A stretch of DNA of 33,535 bases from CBEUVQ01 sp965546615 (GTDB lineage: Bacteria > Bacillota > Desulfotomaculia > Desulfotomaculales > Desulfohalotomaculaceae). The notes beneath the pieces are model-generated. The model was given only the letters and a program-made list of their open reading frames with translations. It did not search any database and was not told the DNA's origin. The translations under genes were made by a program, and so were the position numbers. The stretch lies in NCBI GenBank assembly GCA_965546615.1, contig CBEUVQ010000027.1:1-33535 (forward strand), read 5' to 3'. Shown piece after piece: positions 25,431-33,447 of this stretch (position 1 is its first letter; the number at the start of each line of letters is the position of its first letter).

Positions 25431-25458
25431 TTGAACGGGTTGTTGGTTATGTTATAAT
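25431..25458 (+). promoter_or_regulatory. Sigma-A promoter of uppP
   Basis: TTGAAC (25431-25436), 16 bases, TATAAT (25453-25458), giving a leader of about 35 bases before the TTG start of uppP. Confidence 0.72.
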
Positions 25459-25499
25459 ACGTATGTTCTGTTATTGATTTCCTTGTTGAGGTGATTGTT

Positions 25500-26285
25500 T
25501 TGACTGAGTTTCAAGCATTAATTTTGGGTATTGTTCAAGGGTTGGGCGAGTTTTTGCCAATCTCCAGCTCAGCCCATTTGTTTTTAGTTCCTTGGTTGTT
25601 TAATTGGCCTTATGCCGGGTTGTCATTTGATGTGGCGCTGCATATGGGTACATTAGCTGCTGTAATTCTCTTTTTCTGGCGTGACTGGGTGGTGCTTGCT
25701 AAAGATGGTTTGCTTTTTAAAGCTACGCAGGAAGGTAAAATGTTTTGGTATTTGGTGCTGGCTACAATTCCCGGAGCGGCATTTGGTTATGCCATGGAAG
25801 GATACGCTGAAACTGTTTTCCGTTCACCGGCTTTAATCGGCATTATGCTGATTATTATGGGAGCGATTCTTTACATTGTAGATAAAAACGCCGCTAAAGC
25901 CAAAGAATTACATCAAGTGGGCTTAAAAGAAGCTTTAACGGTAGGGGTTTTACAGTCGTTGGCCATAATTCCCGGTGTATCCCGGGCAGGAATTACTATG
26001 ACAGCCGGTCGGGCGGTAGGCATGACCCGCGAAGCAGCAGCGAGGTTTTCATTCCTGCTGTCTACACCGATTATTTTTGGTGCGGGGATTATGCAGTTAA
26101 AAGATATTTCTCCGGCCGACCTGAATCAGGCGTTTTTTGTCGGGATAATTTCCTCGGCAATTGTTGGGTTTTTATCAATTAAGTTTCTGTTAAAATATCT
26201 GACGGAAAGAAGTTTTAATGTTTTTGTTTGGTATCGCTTTGCTTTAGGTGCATTGGTAATTGCAGTTGCGCTGTTTAGGCATTAA
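25500..26285 (+). CDS. uppP: Undecaprenyl-diphosphatase (BacA/UppP)
   Basis: Integral membrane enzyme that dephosphorylates undecaprenyl diphosphate to recycle the cell-wall lipid carrier; linked with bacitracin tolerance. Both family motifs are present: GIVQGLGEFLPISSSAHL near residues 9-26 and PGVSRAGITMTAGR in the second half. Several hydrophobic spans are visible along its 261 residues, a normal length. I start at TTG 25500 (MTEFQALILG, as in homologues) seven bases after GAGG; the in-frame GTG at 25491 is part of the ribosome binding site. It has its own promoter and is followed by a long hairpin. Confidence 0.96.
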   Translation: MTEFQALILGIVQGLGEFLPISSSAHLFLVPWLFNWPYAGLSFDVALHMGTLAAVILFFWRDWVVLAKDGLLFKATQEGKMFWYLVLATIPGAAFGYAMEGYAETVFRSPALIGIMLIIMGAILYIVDKNAAKAKELHQVGLKEALTVGVLQSLAIIPGVSRAGITMTAGRAVGMTREAAARFSFLLSTPIIFGAGIMQLKDISPADLNQAFFVGIISSAIVGFLSIKFLLKYLTERSFNVFVWYRFALGALVIAVALFRH

Positions 26286-26649
26286 ATACTAAAAAATATC
26301 ATCAATAACCACCGGAGAGATTTTTCCCGGTGGTTATTGATGCTTTAACAAGTAAGTTTGCTCATGCGCAGTTTGTTGACGGTAATTTCATTGTGGTGTC
26401 GGTATTCAATGTTATTTATCATTACTTATTGGACTCAATTACCTAAGTCAGCATGCGAAATGATTCATAGTCTTTTCAGATTTATTGGGAGGCCTGTATT
26501 TCAAGCGGTTTGCACATAGTGAACTGCTTCATGTTGTTTAGCTTTTCAGTTAAAACATTAAGATAAATGACTTATGTGAAACCTGGTAGGTGTAAGCTAA
26601 AAGGAATTTGGTAATTTTTGTAGTATATCTACTTGTGGGGGTGCGTTTG
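26286..26649. other. Intergenic region before ftsK/spoIIIE
   Basis: After the uppP hairpin there is no ORF I can support. The sequence CCTAAGTCAGCAT at 26442-26454 resembles CCTAAGTCGGCAT upstream of dpaA. AAGCGGTT (26504-26511) and AACTGCTT (26523-26530, approximate) form an 8-bp dyad around CACATAGTG. No good sigma-A promoter is evident, which leaves room for another sigma factor or read-through. Confidence 0.5.
26300..26342. terminator. Long hairpin after uppP, possible terminator
   Basis: CATCAATAACCACCGG (26300-26315) pairs perfectly with CCGGTGGTTATTGATG (26327-26342), 16 bp with an 11-base loop. On the + strand only CTTT follows, while on the - strand the stem is followed by a T run, so direction of action is unclear; by gene context it closes uppP. 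Confidence 0.65.
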
Positions 26650-28911
26650 TTGCGGCTTCTTAAGGTATTAAAAGATGAACTAAAATATGAAATATTGGGA
26701 ATTACTCTGCTGGCACTGGCACTTTTGGGGCTGGCCAGTTTTTATAATCCATCCTTAGGTACCATTGGCAACTTTATCGGCAGGGTTTCAAAGGGTATCT
26801 GTGGAGAAGGACGCATTATTTTTCCTTTGATCTTAGGGGTTTTTGGAGTGCGGTTGATGCTGCAGCGCGGGCGCTCTACAATCAGCGTCAAAGCTTATGG
26901 CGGATTGATGCTGTTTATCATCACTTTAACTGTTTTGCATATGCAGTATCCGGTAGAACGAGCGTTTGTTCTCGGCTATGAAGGTTTTGGAGGAGGTATC
27001 ATTGGTGCAGCCTTTAGTTATGTGCTGCAAAAGGCTTTTGGTCAGACAGGCAGTTATATCATTTTAACTGCTGCTTCGTTGATTGCGTTGTTATTGGTTA
27101 CAAACAAACCGTTGGCTATTTTAATAGGGGAATTGATCAACAGATCCAAAAATAATTTAATCGGCATTAAAAATTCAGTAGTTAACTTTTTATTTACCGA
27201 AGTGGATGAAGAAGATGAAGTCAAGCAAAAGAAAAAAACCATCCAAGATGAAGATACTATTCCGCCGGGAACGGTTTTTATCGACGGCACCGAGCCAAAA
27301 CAATCCGATGCAGAACAACCGAGCAGTCAGCCTGAAGAACTGATTGAATCTCCTTCAGTGATAAAATTAGAGAAAAATGAAGAAGCTGATGATCGAACAG
27401 AAGAAGCCTGGAATTTGGAAAAACAACCAACTGCCTTTACTCAATTGGCAATTGAAGATGTTCCCAGCTATCAACTTCCGCCTTTAACAATTTTATCCCG
27501 TCCCCATCGGAATAAAAATACCGGCAATACTAAAGATGTCAGCGAGCAAATAAAAAGCTTAGAAGAAACACTGGAGAACTTTGGCATTAAAGCTAAAGTG
27601 CTGCAGGTTTCCCGAGGCCCGGCGATTACTCGCTTTGAAATCCAACCGCCGGTAGGGATCAAGGTGAGCAGGATTGTCGGTTTAGCTGATGACATTGCTT
27701 TATCAATGGCTGCAGCAGATGTGCGCATTGAGGCCCCTATTCCCGGCAAAGCGGCTATTGGTATTGAGGTGCCCAATAAAGAAATATCAATGGTTCACTT
27801 AAGAGATTTGCTGGAGAGCAGAGAATTTGTGCAGTCCGCCTCCCGGTTAACCATTGCTTTAGGCAAAGATATTGCCGGAAATTCTGTTGTAGCAGATTTA
27901 AGTAAAATGCCTCACCTGCTTATTGCCGGGGCCACCGGTTCGGGAAAAAGCGTTTGTTTAAATACGCTTATTGCCAGCATTTTATTTAAAGCGACGCCGG
28001 ATGAAGTAAAATTGTTAATGATTGACCCCAAAATGGTGGAGTTGGCTACCTACAACGGTGTACCACATTTAGTATCACCGGTAGTAACCAACCCTAAAAA
28101 AGCGGCGACTTCGCTGCGCTGGGCAGTAAAGGAAATGGAGCGGCGTTACAATTTATTTGCAGAAACCGGAGTGCGCGATATAACCAGATATAACAATGCC
28201 CTTAAGTCTCAGGCGGCTGATTCTGAGCATAAACGGCTTCCGCTTATTGTGGTAATCATTGACGAACTTGCTGATTTGATGATGGTTGCTCCTGCTGATG
28301 TTGAAGACGCTGTTTGTCGACTGGCCCAAATGGCCCGGGCGGCAGGAATTCATTTAGTAGTGGCTACCCAACGTCCCAGCGTTGATGTAATTACCGGCTT
28401 AATAAAAGCCAACATTCCATCAAGGATTTCCTTTGCGGTTTCGTCGCAAGTAGACTCACGCACCATTCTGGATATGGCCGGGGCGGAAAAACTGTTGGGA
28501 AAAGGAGATATGCTGTTTTATCCGGTAGGTGCTTCCAAACCGATGCGGGTGCAGGGAGCTTACCTTTCAGACAAAGAGGTAGAAGAATTGGTTAACTTTT
28601 TAAAGAAACAAGCCCAACCGGTTTATGATGAAAAAGTAATGAAAGAAGTGCCGGAAGAAAAGCAAGAACAGCCTATTGAAGATGAACTGCTGCCCCAAGC
28701 GGTTAAAATATTAATTGAACAAGGCCAAGCATCAATATCAATGCTGCAGCGGCGGCTGCATATCGGTTATGCCCGGGCAGCCCGTCTTATTGACATTATG
28801 GAGCAAAGAGGAATTGTCGGCGGTTACGAAGGCAGCAAGCCGCGTCAGATTTTGATGACATTAGAACAGTACTACCAAACGTTTAATAACGATAATCACA
28901 CAGAGTCTTAA
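26650..28911 (+). CDS. spoIIIE: DNA translocase FtsK/SpoIIIE
   Basis: Membrane-anchored ATPase that pumps chromosomal DNA through the division or sporulation septum. Four hydrophobic spans fill the first 170 residues; an acidic, flexible linker follows; the RecA-like motor has Walker A GATGSGKS at residues 427-434 and a Walker B IVVIIDELADLM. The C-terminal gamma winged-helix domain (SISMLQRRLHIGYARAARLIDIM) reads orienting DNA repeats. About 753 residues, normal. The start is uncertain: TTG at 26650, or TTG 26647, lies 5-8 bases after GGGGG; a TTG at 26608 has a poorly spaced AAGGAA. In a spore former with one visible copy, SpoIIIE or general FtsK roles cannot be separated; position after tepA-ylzJ favours SpoIIIE. 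Confidence 0.94.
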   Translation: MRLLKVLKDELKYEILGITLLALALLGLASFYNPSLGTIGNFIGRVSKGICGEGRIIFPLILGVFGVRLMLQRGRSTISVKAYGGLMLFIITLTVLHMQYPVERAFVLGYEGFGGGIIGAAFSYVLQKAFGQTGSYIILTAASLIALLLVTNKPLAILIGELINRSKNNLIGIKNSVVNFLFTEVDEEDEVKQKKKTIQDEDTIPPGTVFIDGTEPKQSDAEQPSSQPEELIESPSVIKLEKNEEADDRTEEAWNLEKQPTAFTQLAIEDVPSYQLPPLTILSRPHRNKNTGNTKDVSEQIKSLEETLENFGIKAKVLQVSRGPAITRFEIQPPVGIKVSRIVGLADDIALSMAAADVRIEAPIPGKAAIGIEVPNKEISMVHLRDLLESREFVQSASRLTIALGKDIAGNSVVADLSKMPHLLIAGATGSGKSVCLNTLIASILFKATPDEVKLLMIDPKMVELATYNGVPHLVSPVVTNPKKAATSLRWAVKEMERRYNLFAETGVRDITRYNNALKSQAADSEHKRLPLIVVIIDELADLMMVAPADVEDAVCRLAQMARAAGIHLVVATQRPSVDVITGLIKANIPSRISFAVSSQVDSRTILDMAGAEKLLGKGDMLFYPVGASKPMRVQGAYLSDKEVEELVNFLKKQAQPVYDEKVMKEVPEEKQEQPIEDELLPQAVKILIEQGQASISMLQRRLHIGYARAARLIDIMEQRGIVGGYEGSKPRQILMTLEQYYQTFNNDNHTES

Positions 28912-29271
28912 AAAACTGCAAATTAGTTTAAGTCTTTTTGCATTAACATTGATTTGAATAAACATTGTTTTCCAACAGGCAGACAAACAGGTCTGCCTTG
29001 ACTTGTTAGAAAAATTGTGACAGTGAGGTGGTGGAATTAGCTGTCCGCACAGCGGATGCAGACTGTACAGCGATAATAAGGGTGTGCTGCTTATGCAGTA
29101 AATTGTCAATTGTCCCCAAAAAATGTTATAATCCCCCCAGACAATAGAAAAATCACAACTTTCGACATGCGGTGCTGTTTTATACCGGAATATTTGGTTA
29201 AATATTTTACATGTTTGGAAGGATTGTTAATTATTATTATAGAATAAAACTCGTAGATGGAAGGTTTAACC
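28912..29271. other. Structured intergenic region between ftsK/spoIIIE and mnmH
   Basis: A hairpin AGGCAGAC/GTCTGCCT (28977-28984, 28991-28998) lacks a T run. From 29019 to 29100 several short stems overlap: GACAG/CTGTC, GCTGT/ACAGC enclosing CCGC-ACA-GCGG, and ATAAG/CTTAT. These may form a small RNA or a regulatory leader, but match no RNA family I know. A sigma-A promoter follows at 29103-29132 and then a leader of about 130 bases to mnmH. Confidence 0.45.
29103..29132 (+). promoter_or_regulatory. Sigma-A promoter of mnmH
   Basis: TTGTCA (29103-29108), 18 bases, TATAAT (29127-29132), followed by a C-rich initial region. The expected leader to the mnmH ATG is about 130 bases. Confidence 0.68.
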
Positions 29272-30330
29272 ATGTATCATGACATTTCAATCGAAGAAGC
29301 ATTAGCATTAAAAAACAGAAAAGTTAATTTTATTGATTTGCGATCGGAAAAAGAATACCAAGAAGATGCCATACCGGGAGCTATTAATATTCCGATATTT
29401 AATAATGAAGAAAGAGCTAAAATCGGTACAACTTATAAGCAGATAGGCGTAGAAGAGGCCAAAAAACTGGGACTTGATATTGTCGGTCCAAAGTTAAGCA
29501 GGATTTATTCTGAAATAAGGGAGCTTTCTAAAGATAAGCCAATAGTGCTGTACTGCTGGCGAGGTGGAATGCGCAGCAAATATATGGCTTCGATGCTGGA
29601 CAGCATGGGGCTGTACGTAAGACGCATCATCGGAGGGTATAAGGCTTACCGCAGAACAGTACACGATTATTTATACCGTGAACAGCTGCCGCATCGGGCA
29701 GTTGTGCTTTGTGGATTAACCGGCGTTAGCAAAACACATATTTTAAAGCGATTGGAAAAGATGGGGACGCCGGTTTTAGATTTGGAGGAACTTGCCAATC
29801 ATCGTGGTTCGGTATACGGTAAAATTGCAATGCCGCCTTCACCATCTCAAAAAAAATTTGAAACCAATATTGCGGAAAAACTGACTCAGTACGAACAGTG
29901 CAATTATTTTATTGCTGAATGTGAAAGCAGACGGATAGGCCAATTATTAGTGCCGCCGGCAGTGATGAATAGCTTAAGAAATGGTTATAAAATTTTAATT
30001 TATGCCAAACTAAGTACAAGGGTCAACCGCATTATTCATGATTATACGAACGGACCAAATTACAATATTGATGAGCTGCAGACAGCTACCTCTAAACTTA
30101 CTAAGTATTTAGGCACAAAAAAAGTGGAAGAACTAAATGTAATGCTGGCGGAACAAAAATTTGAAGAGGTATTTACTTATTTGCTGGCCAATTATTACGA
30201 TCGATTATACAAATATCCGGAGGGTCCGGACAAAGATTTTGACTTGTGCGTTGATAGTGAAGATTTAGATTTAGCTGCTGAAAGAATACATGCTTATTTA
30301 AAAAGATTGCCGGGATACAAAGATTTGTAG
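29272..30330 (+). CDS. mnmH: tRNA 2-selenouridine synthase
   Basis: Replaces the sulfur of 2-thiouridine at the wobble position of Lys, Glu and Gln tRNAs with selenium from selenophosphate, through a geranylated intermediate. The N-terminal rhodanese domain has the catalytic Cys95 in YCWRGGMRS. The C-terminal P-loop domain reads GLTGVSKT at residues 148-155; the family normally has Gly where Ser153 stands. The 352-residue length is normal. The ATG at 29272 follows GGAAGG by seven bases; an in-frame ATG at 29257 precedes that ribosome binding site. It implies a selenophosphate synthetase elsewhere in the genome. The RodZ-like gene follows after 15 bases. Confidence 0.95.
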   Translation: MYHDISIEEALALKNRKVNFIDLRSEKEYQEDAIPGAINIPIFNNEERAKIGTTYKQIGVEEAKKLGLDIVGPKLSRIYSEIRELSKDKPIVLYCWRGGMRSKYMASMLDSMGLYVRRIIGGYKAYRRTVHDYLYREQLPHRAVVLCGLTGVSKTHILKRLEKMGTPVLDLEELANHRGSVYGKIAMPPSPSQKKFETNIAEKLTQYEQCNYFIAECESRRIGQLLVPPAVMNSLRNGYKILIYAKLSTRVNRIIHDYTNGPNYNIDELQTATSKLTKYLGTKKVEELNVMLAEQKFEEVFTYLLANYYDRLYKYPEGPDKDFDLCVDSEDLDLAAERIHAYLKRLPGYKDL

Positions 30331-30345
30331 GGGGGGTTGTTCCGT

Positions 30346-31116
30346 TTGGAAATCGGGAACAAGTTGAGAGAGACCAGATTAGCAAAAGGTTTAACTTTGC
30401 AGGATGTTGAAGAAGCAACCAAAATACGAGTTAAGTATATAGATGCTTTAGAAAAAGATCAATTTGACCTGCTGCCAGGCAAAGTTTATGTCATTGCCTT
30501 CTTAAGAAATTACGCCCGGTTTCTTGAAATCAACGATGATGATTTAGTGCAGCAATACAAATTAATTAGCGCTGGACCGACAGATGAAGATACATTAGAA
30601 AACAGTAAAGAGAAAAAATACCACAAGCATGCTGAAAAGAAAACTGCAGAAGAAAAACCTTTGAAAAATCCTAAAGAAAAATCTAATATTAATACCTTCC
30701 TAATAGCAGCGGTGGCAATAATATTGGTCGTCGCCATAGCTTTTTACCAAAACCATACTGATGAACCTGACAGCAATCCCGAGCCGCAAGTAGTTCAAAA
30801 CCAAGATGATAATAACCAAACCTCTCCGGAAAATCCTGAACCTGATCCTAATGCCGATGTTAAAACTGATGGTGTGGAATTAATACTGAATGTTACGGAT
30901 GCACAATGCTGGATGCAGATAAATGTCGATGGACAAACTACTTTTAGCGGTATTGCCGATCCCGGTGAAACCAAAACTTATGTCGGGCAGAAAAGTATTT
31001 ATGTAAAGTTGGGAAATGCCGGTGCAGTGGATGTAGTAGTTAATGGCGAAAATATTGGCAAATTGGCACCATTGGGTCAGGTAGTGGAAAGAGAATTTAC
31101 CGCAGAACAGGGTTAA
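30346..31116 (+). CDS. RodZ-like helix-turn-helix membrane protein (YmfM-like)
   Basis: Probably links MreB-type cytoskeleton to the membrane for cell-shape control. The cytoplasmic N-terminal Xre-like domain (residues about 1-70) contains LRETRLAKGLTLQDVEEATKI; a lysine-rich linker precedes a single membrane span near residues 116-134; a Pro/Asn/Asp-rich stretch leads to a C-terminal DUF4115 domain (VELILNVTDAQCWMQINVDG). The start is TTG at 30346, nine bases after a run of seven G; the in-frame TTG at 30337 abuts that run. The 256-residue length is similar to YmfM. Placement upstream of pgsA is as in Bacillus. Its stop overlaps the stop of the convergent zinc-ribbon gene. Confidence 0.93.
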   Translation: MEIGNKLRETRLAKGLTLQDVEEATKIRVKYIDALEKDQFDLLPGKVYVIAFLRNYARFLEINDDDLVQQYKLISAGPTDEDTLENSKEKKYHKHAEKKTAEEKPLKNPKEKSNINTFLIAAVAIILVVAIAFYQNHTDEPDSNPEPQVVQNQDDNNQTSPENPEPDPNADVKTDGVELILNVTDAQCWMQINVDGQTTFSGIADPGETKTYVGQKSIYVKLGNAGAVDVVVNGENIGKLAPLGQVVEREFTAEQG

Positions 31117-31325
31117 TCATCCGTTTTGAGATCAGCCCCGCAATGGGGGCAAACGGCAGAATTGTTGTGATGAAATTTTCCGCATTTGTGACATGCAATA
31201 GCTGCTTCGTCGGTAATATCAATCGGTTTGTTTGGCTGTTTATAAAAAGTAAATTTATGTTTCGGCAAACGCTTCAGTATCAAAAAACAAAAAGTAATCA
31301 ACAGCAGTATAATTAGGTAATGCAT
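31113..31325 (-). CDS. Small membrane-anchored zinc-ribbon protein
   Basis: A 70-residue protein of unknown function on the reverse strand. One N-terminal hydrophobic span (YLIILLLITFCFLIL) is followed by a basic linker and a zinc ribbon with two CxxC knuckles, CHKCG and CPHCG, spaced 12 residues apart. GAGGAGG lies eight bases before the ATG on its strand, an excellent ribosome binding site that supports a real gene. Its TAA shares two bases with the TAA of the RodZ-like gene, a tail-to-tail overlap without a terminator between. A TATAAT-like -10 lies at 31352-31347 but without a clear -35. Confidence 0.82.
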   Translation of the reverse strand: MHYLIILLLITFCFLILKRLPKHKFTFYKQPNKPIDITDEAAIACHKCGKFHHNNSAVCPHCGADLKTDD

Positions 31326-31356
31326 AAAAAGTGCCTCCTCGCCATTATTATAACAT

Positions 31357-31383
31357 AAAGGACTGCTTAAATCGCAGTCCTTT
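31357..31383. terminator. Hairpin with A/T flanks, possible bidirectional terminator
   Basis: AAAGGACTGC (31357-31366) pairs perfectly with GCAGTCCTTT (31374-31383), seven-base loop. It stands upstream of the reverse zinc-ribbon gene and of rimO, and could stop read-through from the RodZ-like gene. Confidence 0.7.
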
Positions 31384-31409
31384 CTTGTTTGTCAAGCGTT
31401 GAAATTATT

Positions 31410-31438
31410 TTGACAGTAACAAAACAGTGCATTATACT
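31410..31438 (+). promoter_or_regulatory. Sigma-A promoter of rimO
   Basis: TTGACA (31410-31415), 17 bases, TATACT (31433-31438): near-consensus, with a leader of about 25 bases containing GGAGGT. Confidence 0.88.
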
Positions 31439-31469
31439 TATAGACGACTGCAAATATGGAGGTAATAAC

Positions 31470-32804
31470 ATGACCGGGAAAAGAAAAGCGGCAGTGGTGA
31501 GCTTAGGATGTGCAAAAAACCTGGTTGATACCGAAAATATGCTGGGTTTACTGTCCGAAAACGGTTTTGAGTTTACCACTGATGAGCATAATGCAGATTT
31601 GCTGCTGGTAAACACTTGTGGTTTTATTGAATCTGCAAAAGAAGAATCAATTGAAGCAATTTTAAATCTTGCTGATCAAAAAAAGACAAAAAACAGTAAA
31701 TTAATTGTAACCGGGTGCTTAGCGCAGCGTTACAAAGATGAATTAATGAAAGAAATACCTGAAATTGATGCAATTATAGGTACCGGAGGCATAAGCCAAG
31801 TTATTAACGTGGTTGAAAAAGTATTTTCGGGAGAGCGAATTAACGCCGTCTGTGAGCCCGGCTATGAAAACACCAGGCTTTTGCCGCGTATTTTATCCAA
31901 TCCCGGACAAAGTGTCTATCTAAAAATTGCCGAAGGCTGCAATAACCGCTGCGCTTACTGTGCCATTCCCTCCATCAGGGGACCGTATCGCAGTAAGCCA
32001 ATGGAATTAATTGAACAAGAAGCTGTTCAATTAATACAAAACGGTGCAAAAGAAATTCTGCTGGTAGCGCAGGATACTACCCGTTACGGCTTTGATCTTT
32101 ATCAAAAATATCTGCTGCCAGAGCTGGCCAGTAAGCTGGCAGAAAATCCGGGATTAACTTGGCTGCGCATAATGTACTGCTATCCAACATATTTTAGTGA
32201 TGAATTAATTCAGGTAATTGCAAATGAACCTAAAATCTGCAATTATATTGATCTTCCGCTGCAGCATGCCTCCGATAAAATTTTAAAGGCGATGCATCGC
32301 AGAGGAAGCGTGCAAGATATAAAAAATTTAATTGAAAAACTGCGAGCAGCTATACCGGATTTAACGCTAAGGACTTCTTTTATAGTTGGTTTTCCCGGAG
32401 AAACAGAGGCAGACTTTCAAGAACTGCTGAATTTTATGCAGGAAATTAAGTTTGACCGGGTTGGGGTATTTAAATACTCACAGGAAGAAGGGACGCCGGC
32501 GGCAGAAATGTCCGGCCAAATAGACGAGGAAACTAAGGAAGACAGATATAACCGGGCGATGGAATTGCAGCAGAAGATTTCGCATGACCTTAATCAAAAG
32601 AAAATTGGCAGAACGCTGCAAGTTTTGGTTGAAGGCGAGCTTTCAGACGAACCGGGAACTTATGTCGGACGCAGTGAAGGAGACGCACCCGAAATTGATG
32701 GGTTGGTATATTTTAAAGCAGGAAGAAAAGTACATCTTGGCGAATTAGTAAAGGTTGAAATAAAATCAGTAACTGAGTATGACTTGATGGGAGTTTTGAA
32801 ATAA
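31470..32804 (+). CDS. rimO: Ribosomal protein uS12 methylthiotransferase RimO
   Basis: Radical-SAM enzyme that methylthiolates a conserved aspartate of ribosomal protein uS12. The N-terminal domain has the second-cluster cysteines Cys14 (SLGCAKN), NTCGF and TGCLAQR. The radical-SAM motif CNNRCAYC is at residues 157-164. Near the end, GRTLQVLVEGE marks the TRAM RNA/protein-binding domain. SLGCAKNLVDTE and the absence of a MiaB-like N-terminus favour RimO over MiaB. The 444-residue length is normal. The ATG has GGAGGT eight bases upstream, and a longer in-frame reading crosses the promoter. pgsA starts two bases after the stop, so they are cotranscribed. Confidence 0.97.
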   Translation: MTGKRKAAVVSLGCAKNLVDTENMLGLLSENGFEFTTDEHNADLLLVNTCGFIESAKEESIEAILNLADQKKTKNSKLIVTGCLAQRYKDELMKEIPEIDAIIGTGGISQVINVVEKVFSGERINAVCEPGYENTRLLPRILSNPGQSVYLKIAEGCNNRCAYCAIPSIRGPYRSKPMELIEQEAVQLIQNGAKEILLVAQDTTRYGFDLYQKYLLPELASKLAENPGLTWLRIMYCYPTYFSDELIQVIANEPKICNYIDLPLQHASDKILKAMHRRGSVQDIKNLIEKLRAAIPDLTLRTSFIVGFPGETEADFQELLNFMQEIKFDRVGVFKYSQEEGTPAAEMSGQIDEETKEDRYNRAMELQQKISHDLNQKKIGRTLQVLVEGELSDEPGTYVGRSEGDAPEIDGLVYFKAGRKVHLGELVKVEIKSVTEYDLMGVLK

Positions 32805-32806
32805 AA

Positions 32807-33343
32807 ATGAACTTACCCAATAGACTAACTATGGCCAGGATATTTCTGGTGCCGGTGTTTTTGTTAATTGTATCTGTAAAAATTCCTTATGGCGATTTTC
32901 TTGCCGCGGCAGTGTTTGTGCTGGCTGCCAGCACCGATGGTTTAGACGGATATTTTGCGCGTAAGAATAAAATGATTACAAGTTTTGGAAAAATCATGGA
33001 CCCGTTGGCTGACAAACTTCTGGTTACTGCAGCGCTGATAAGTTTGGTAGAACTGCAGCAGTTATCAGGTTGGGTAGCGGTAATTATTATCGGCCGGGAA
33101 TTTGCGGTTACCGGGCTGAGAACGGTTGCTGCATCAGATGGGGTGGTAATTGCCGCCAGCAAACTTGGCAAATATAAAACAGTCAGCCAAATTATTGCCA
33201 TTGTGGCAATGTTTCTGCCTCAACTGCCTTTTTATCCCTATCTGGGCCATGCAGCTATGGCTGTGGCGGTATTTTTCACGATTTGGTCCGGAATTGATTA
33301 TTTTGCCAAAAATTGGAGCGCCGTGCGTAAAGGCGGAATTTAG
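32807..33343 (+). CDS. pgsA: CDP-diacylglycerol-glycerol-3-phosphate 3-phosphatidyltransferase
   Basis: Membrane enzyme making phosphatidylglycerophosphate, the first committed step to phosphatidylglycerol and cardiolipin. The CDP-alcohol phosphotransferase motif starts at Asp44 and reads DGLDGYFARKNKMITSFG followed by KIMDPLADK, with all four aspartates in place. Several hydrophobic spans are seen along 178 residues, the usual size. The N-terminus MNLPNRLTMARI is typical. A GGGAG lies about 14 bases before the ATG, inside the end of rimO. In Bacillus the same gene closes this cluster before cinA-recA; here an RNA gene follows instead. Confidence 0.96.
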   Translation: MNLPNRLTMARIFLVPVFLLIVSVKIPYGDFLAAAVFVLAASTDGLDGYFARKNKMITSFGKIMDPLADKLLVTAALISLVELQQLSGWVAVIIIGREFAVTGLRTVAASDGVVIAASKLGKYKTVSQIIAIVAMFLPQLPFYPYLGHAAMAVAVFFTIWSGIDYFAKNWSAVRKGGI

Positions 33344-33411
33344 CTAACAGTAGAGCGCAATTTTGTGCATTTGTCCGAGCTGCAGATGCAGTGATTGTAA
33401 AAAAATTCATC

Positions 33412-33439
33412 TTGTTTAGTTTCTTTTTTGTGTTATAAT
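33412..33439 (+). promoter_or_regulatory. Sigma-A promoter of the RNase P RNA gene
   Basis: TTGTTT (33412-33417), 16 bases, TATAAT (33434-33439). The predicted start near 33447 agrees with the first bases of the RNase P RNA. Confidence 0.75.
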
Positions 33440-33447
33440 TAAAATTC

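Noticed and set aside
26343..26640. Possible decayed gene before ftsK/spoIIIE
   Set aside because: I could find no frame with recognisable protein similarity or a usable start; stops are frequent in all frames.
29021..29060. Resemblance of GTGGTGGAATTAGC to the 5' part of a leucine tRNA
   Set aside because: No acceptor pairing, anticodon arm or T arm follows in register, so no tRNA can be folded.
29028..29147. Short cysteine-rich ORF (about 38 codons starting GTG) upstream of mnmH, resembling a peptide precursor
   Set aside because: The ribosome binding site is too close to the GTG, the ORF runs through the mnmH promoter, and an open frame of this size is likely by chance. No modifying enzyme is nearby.
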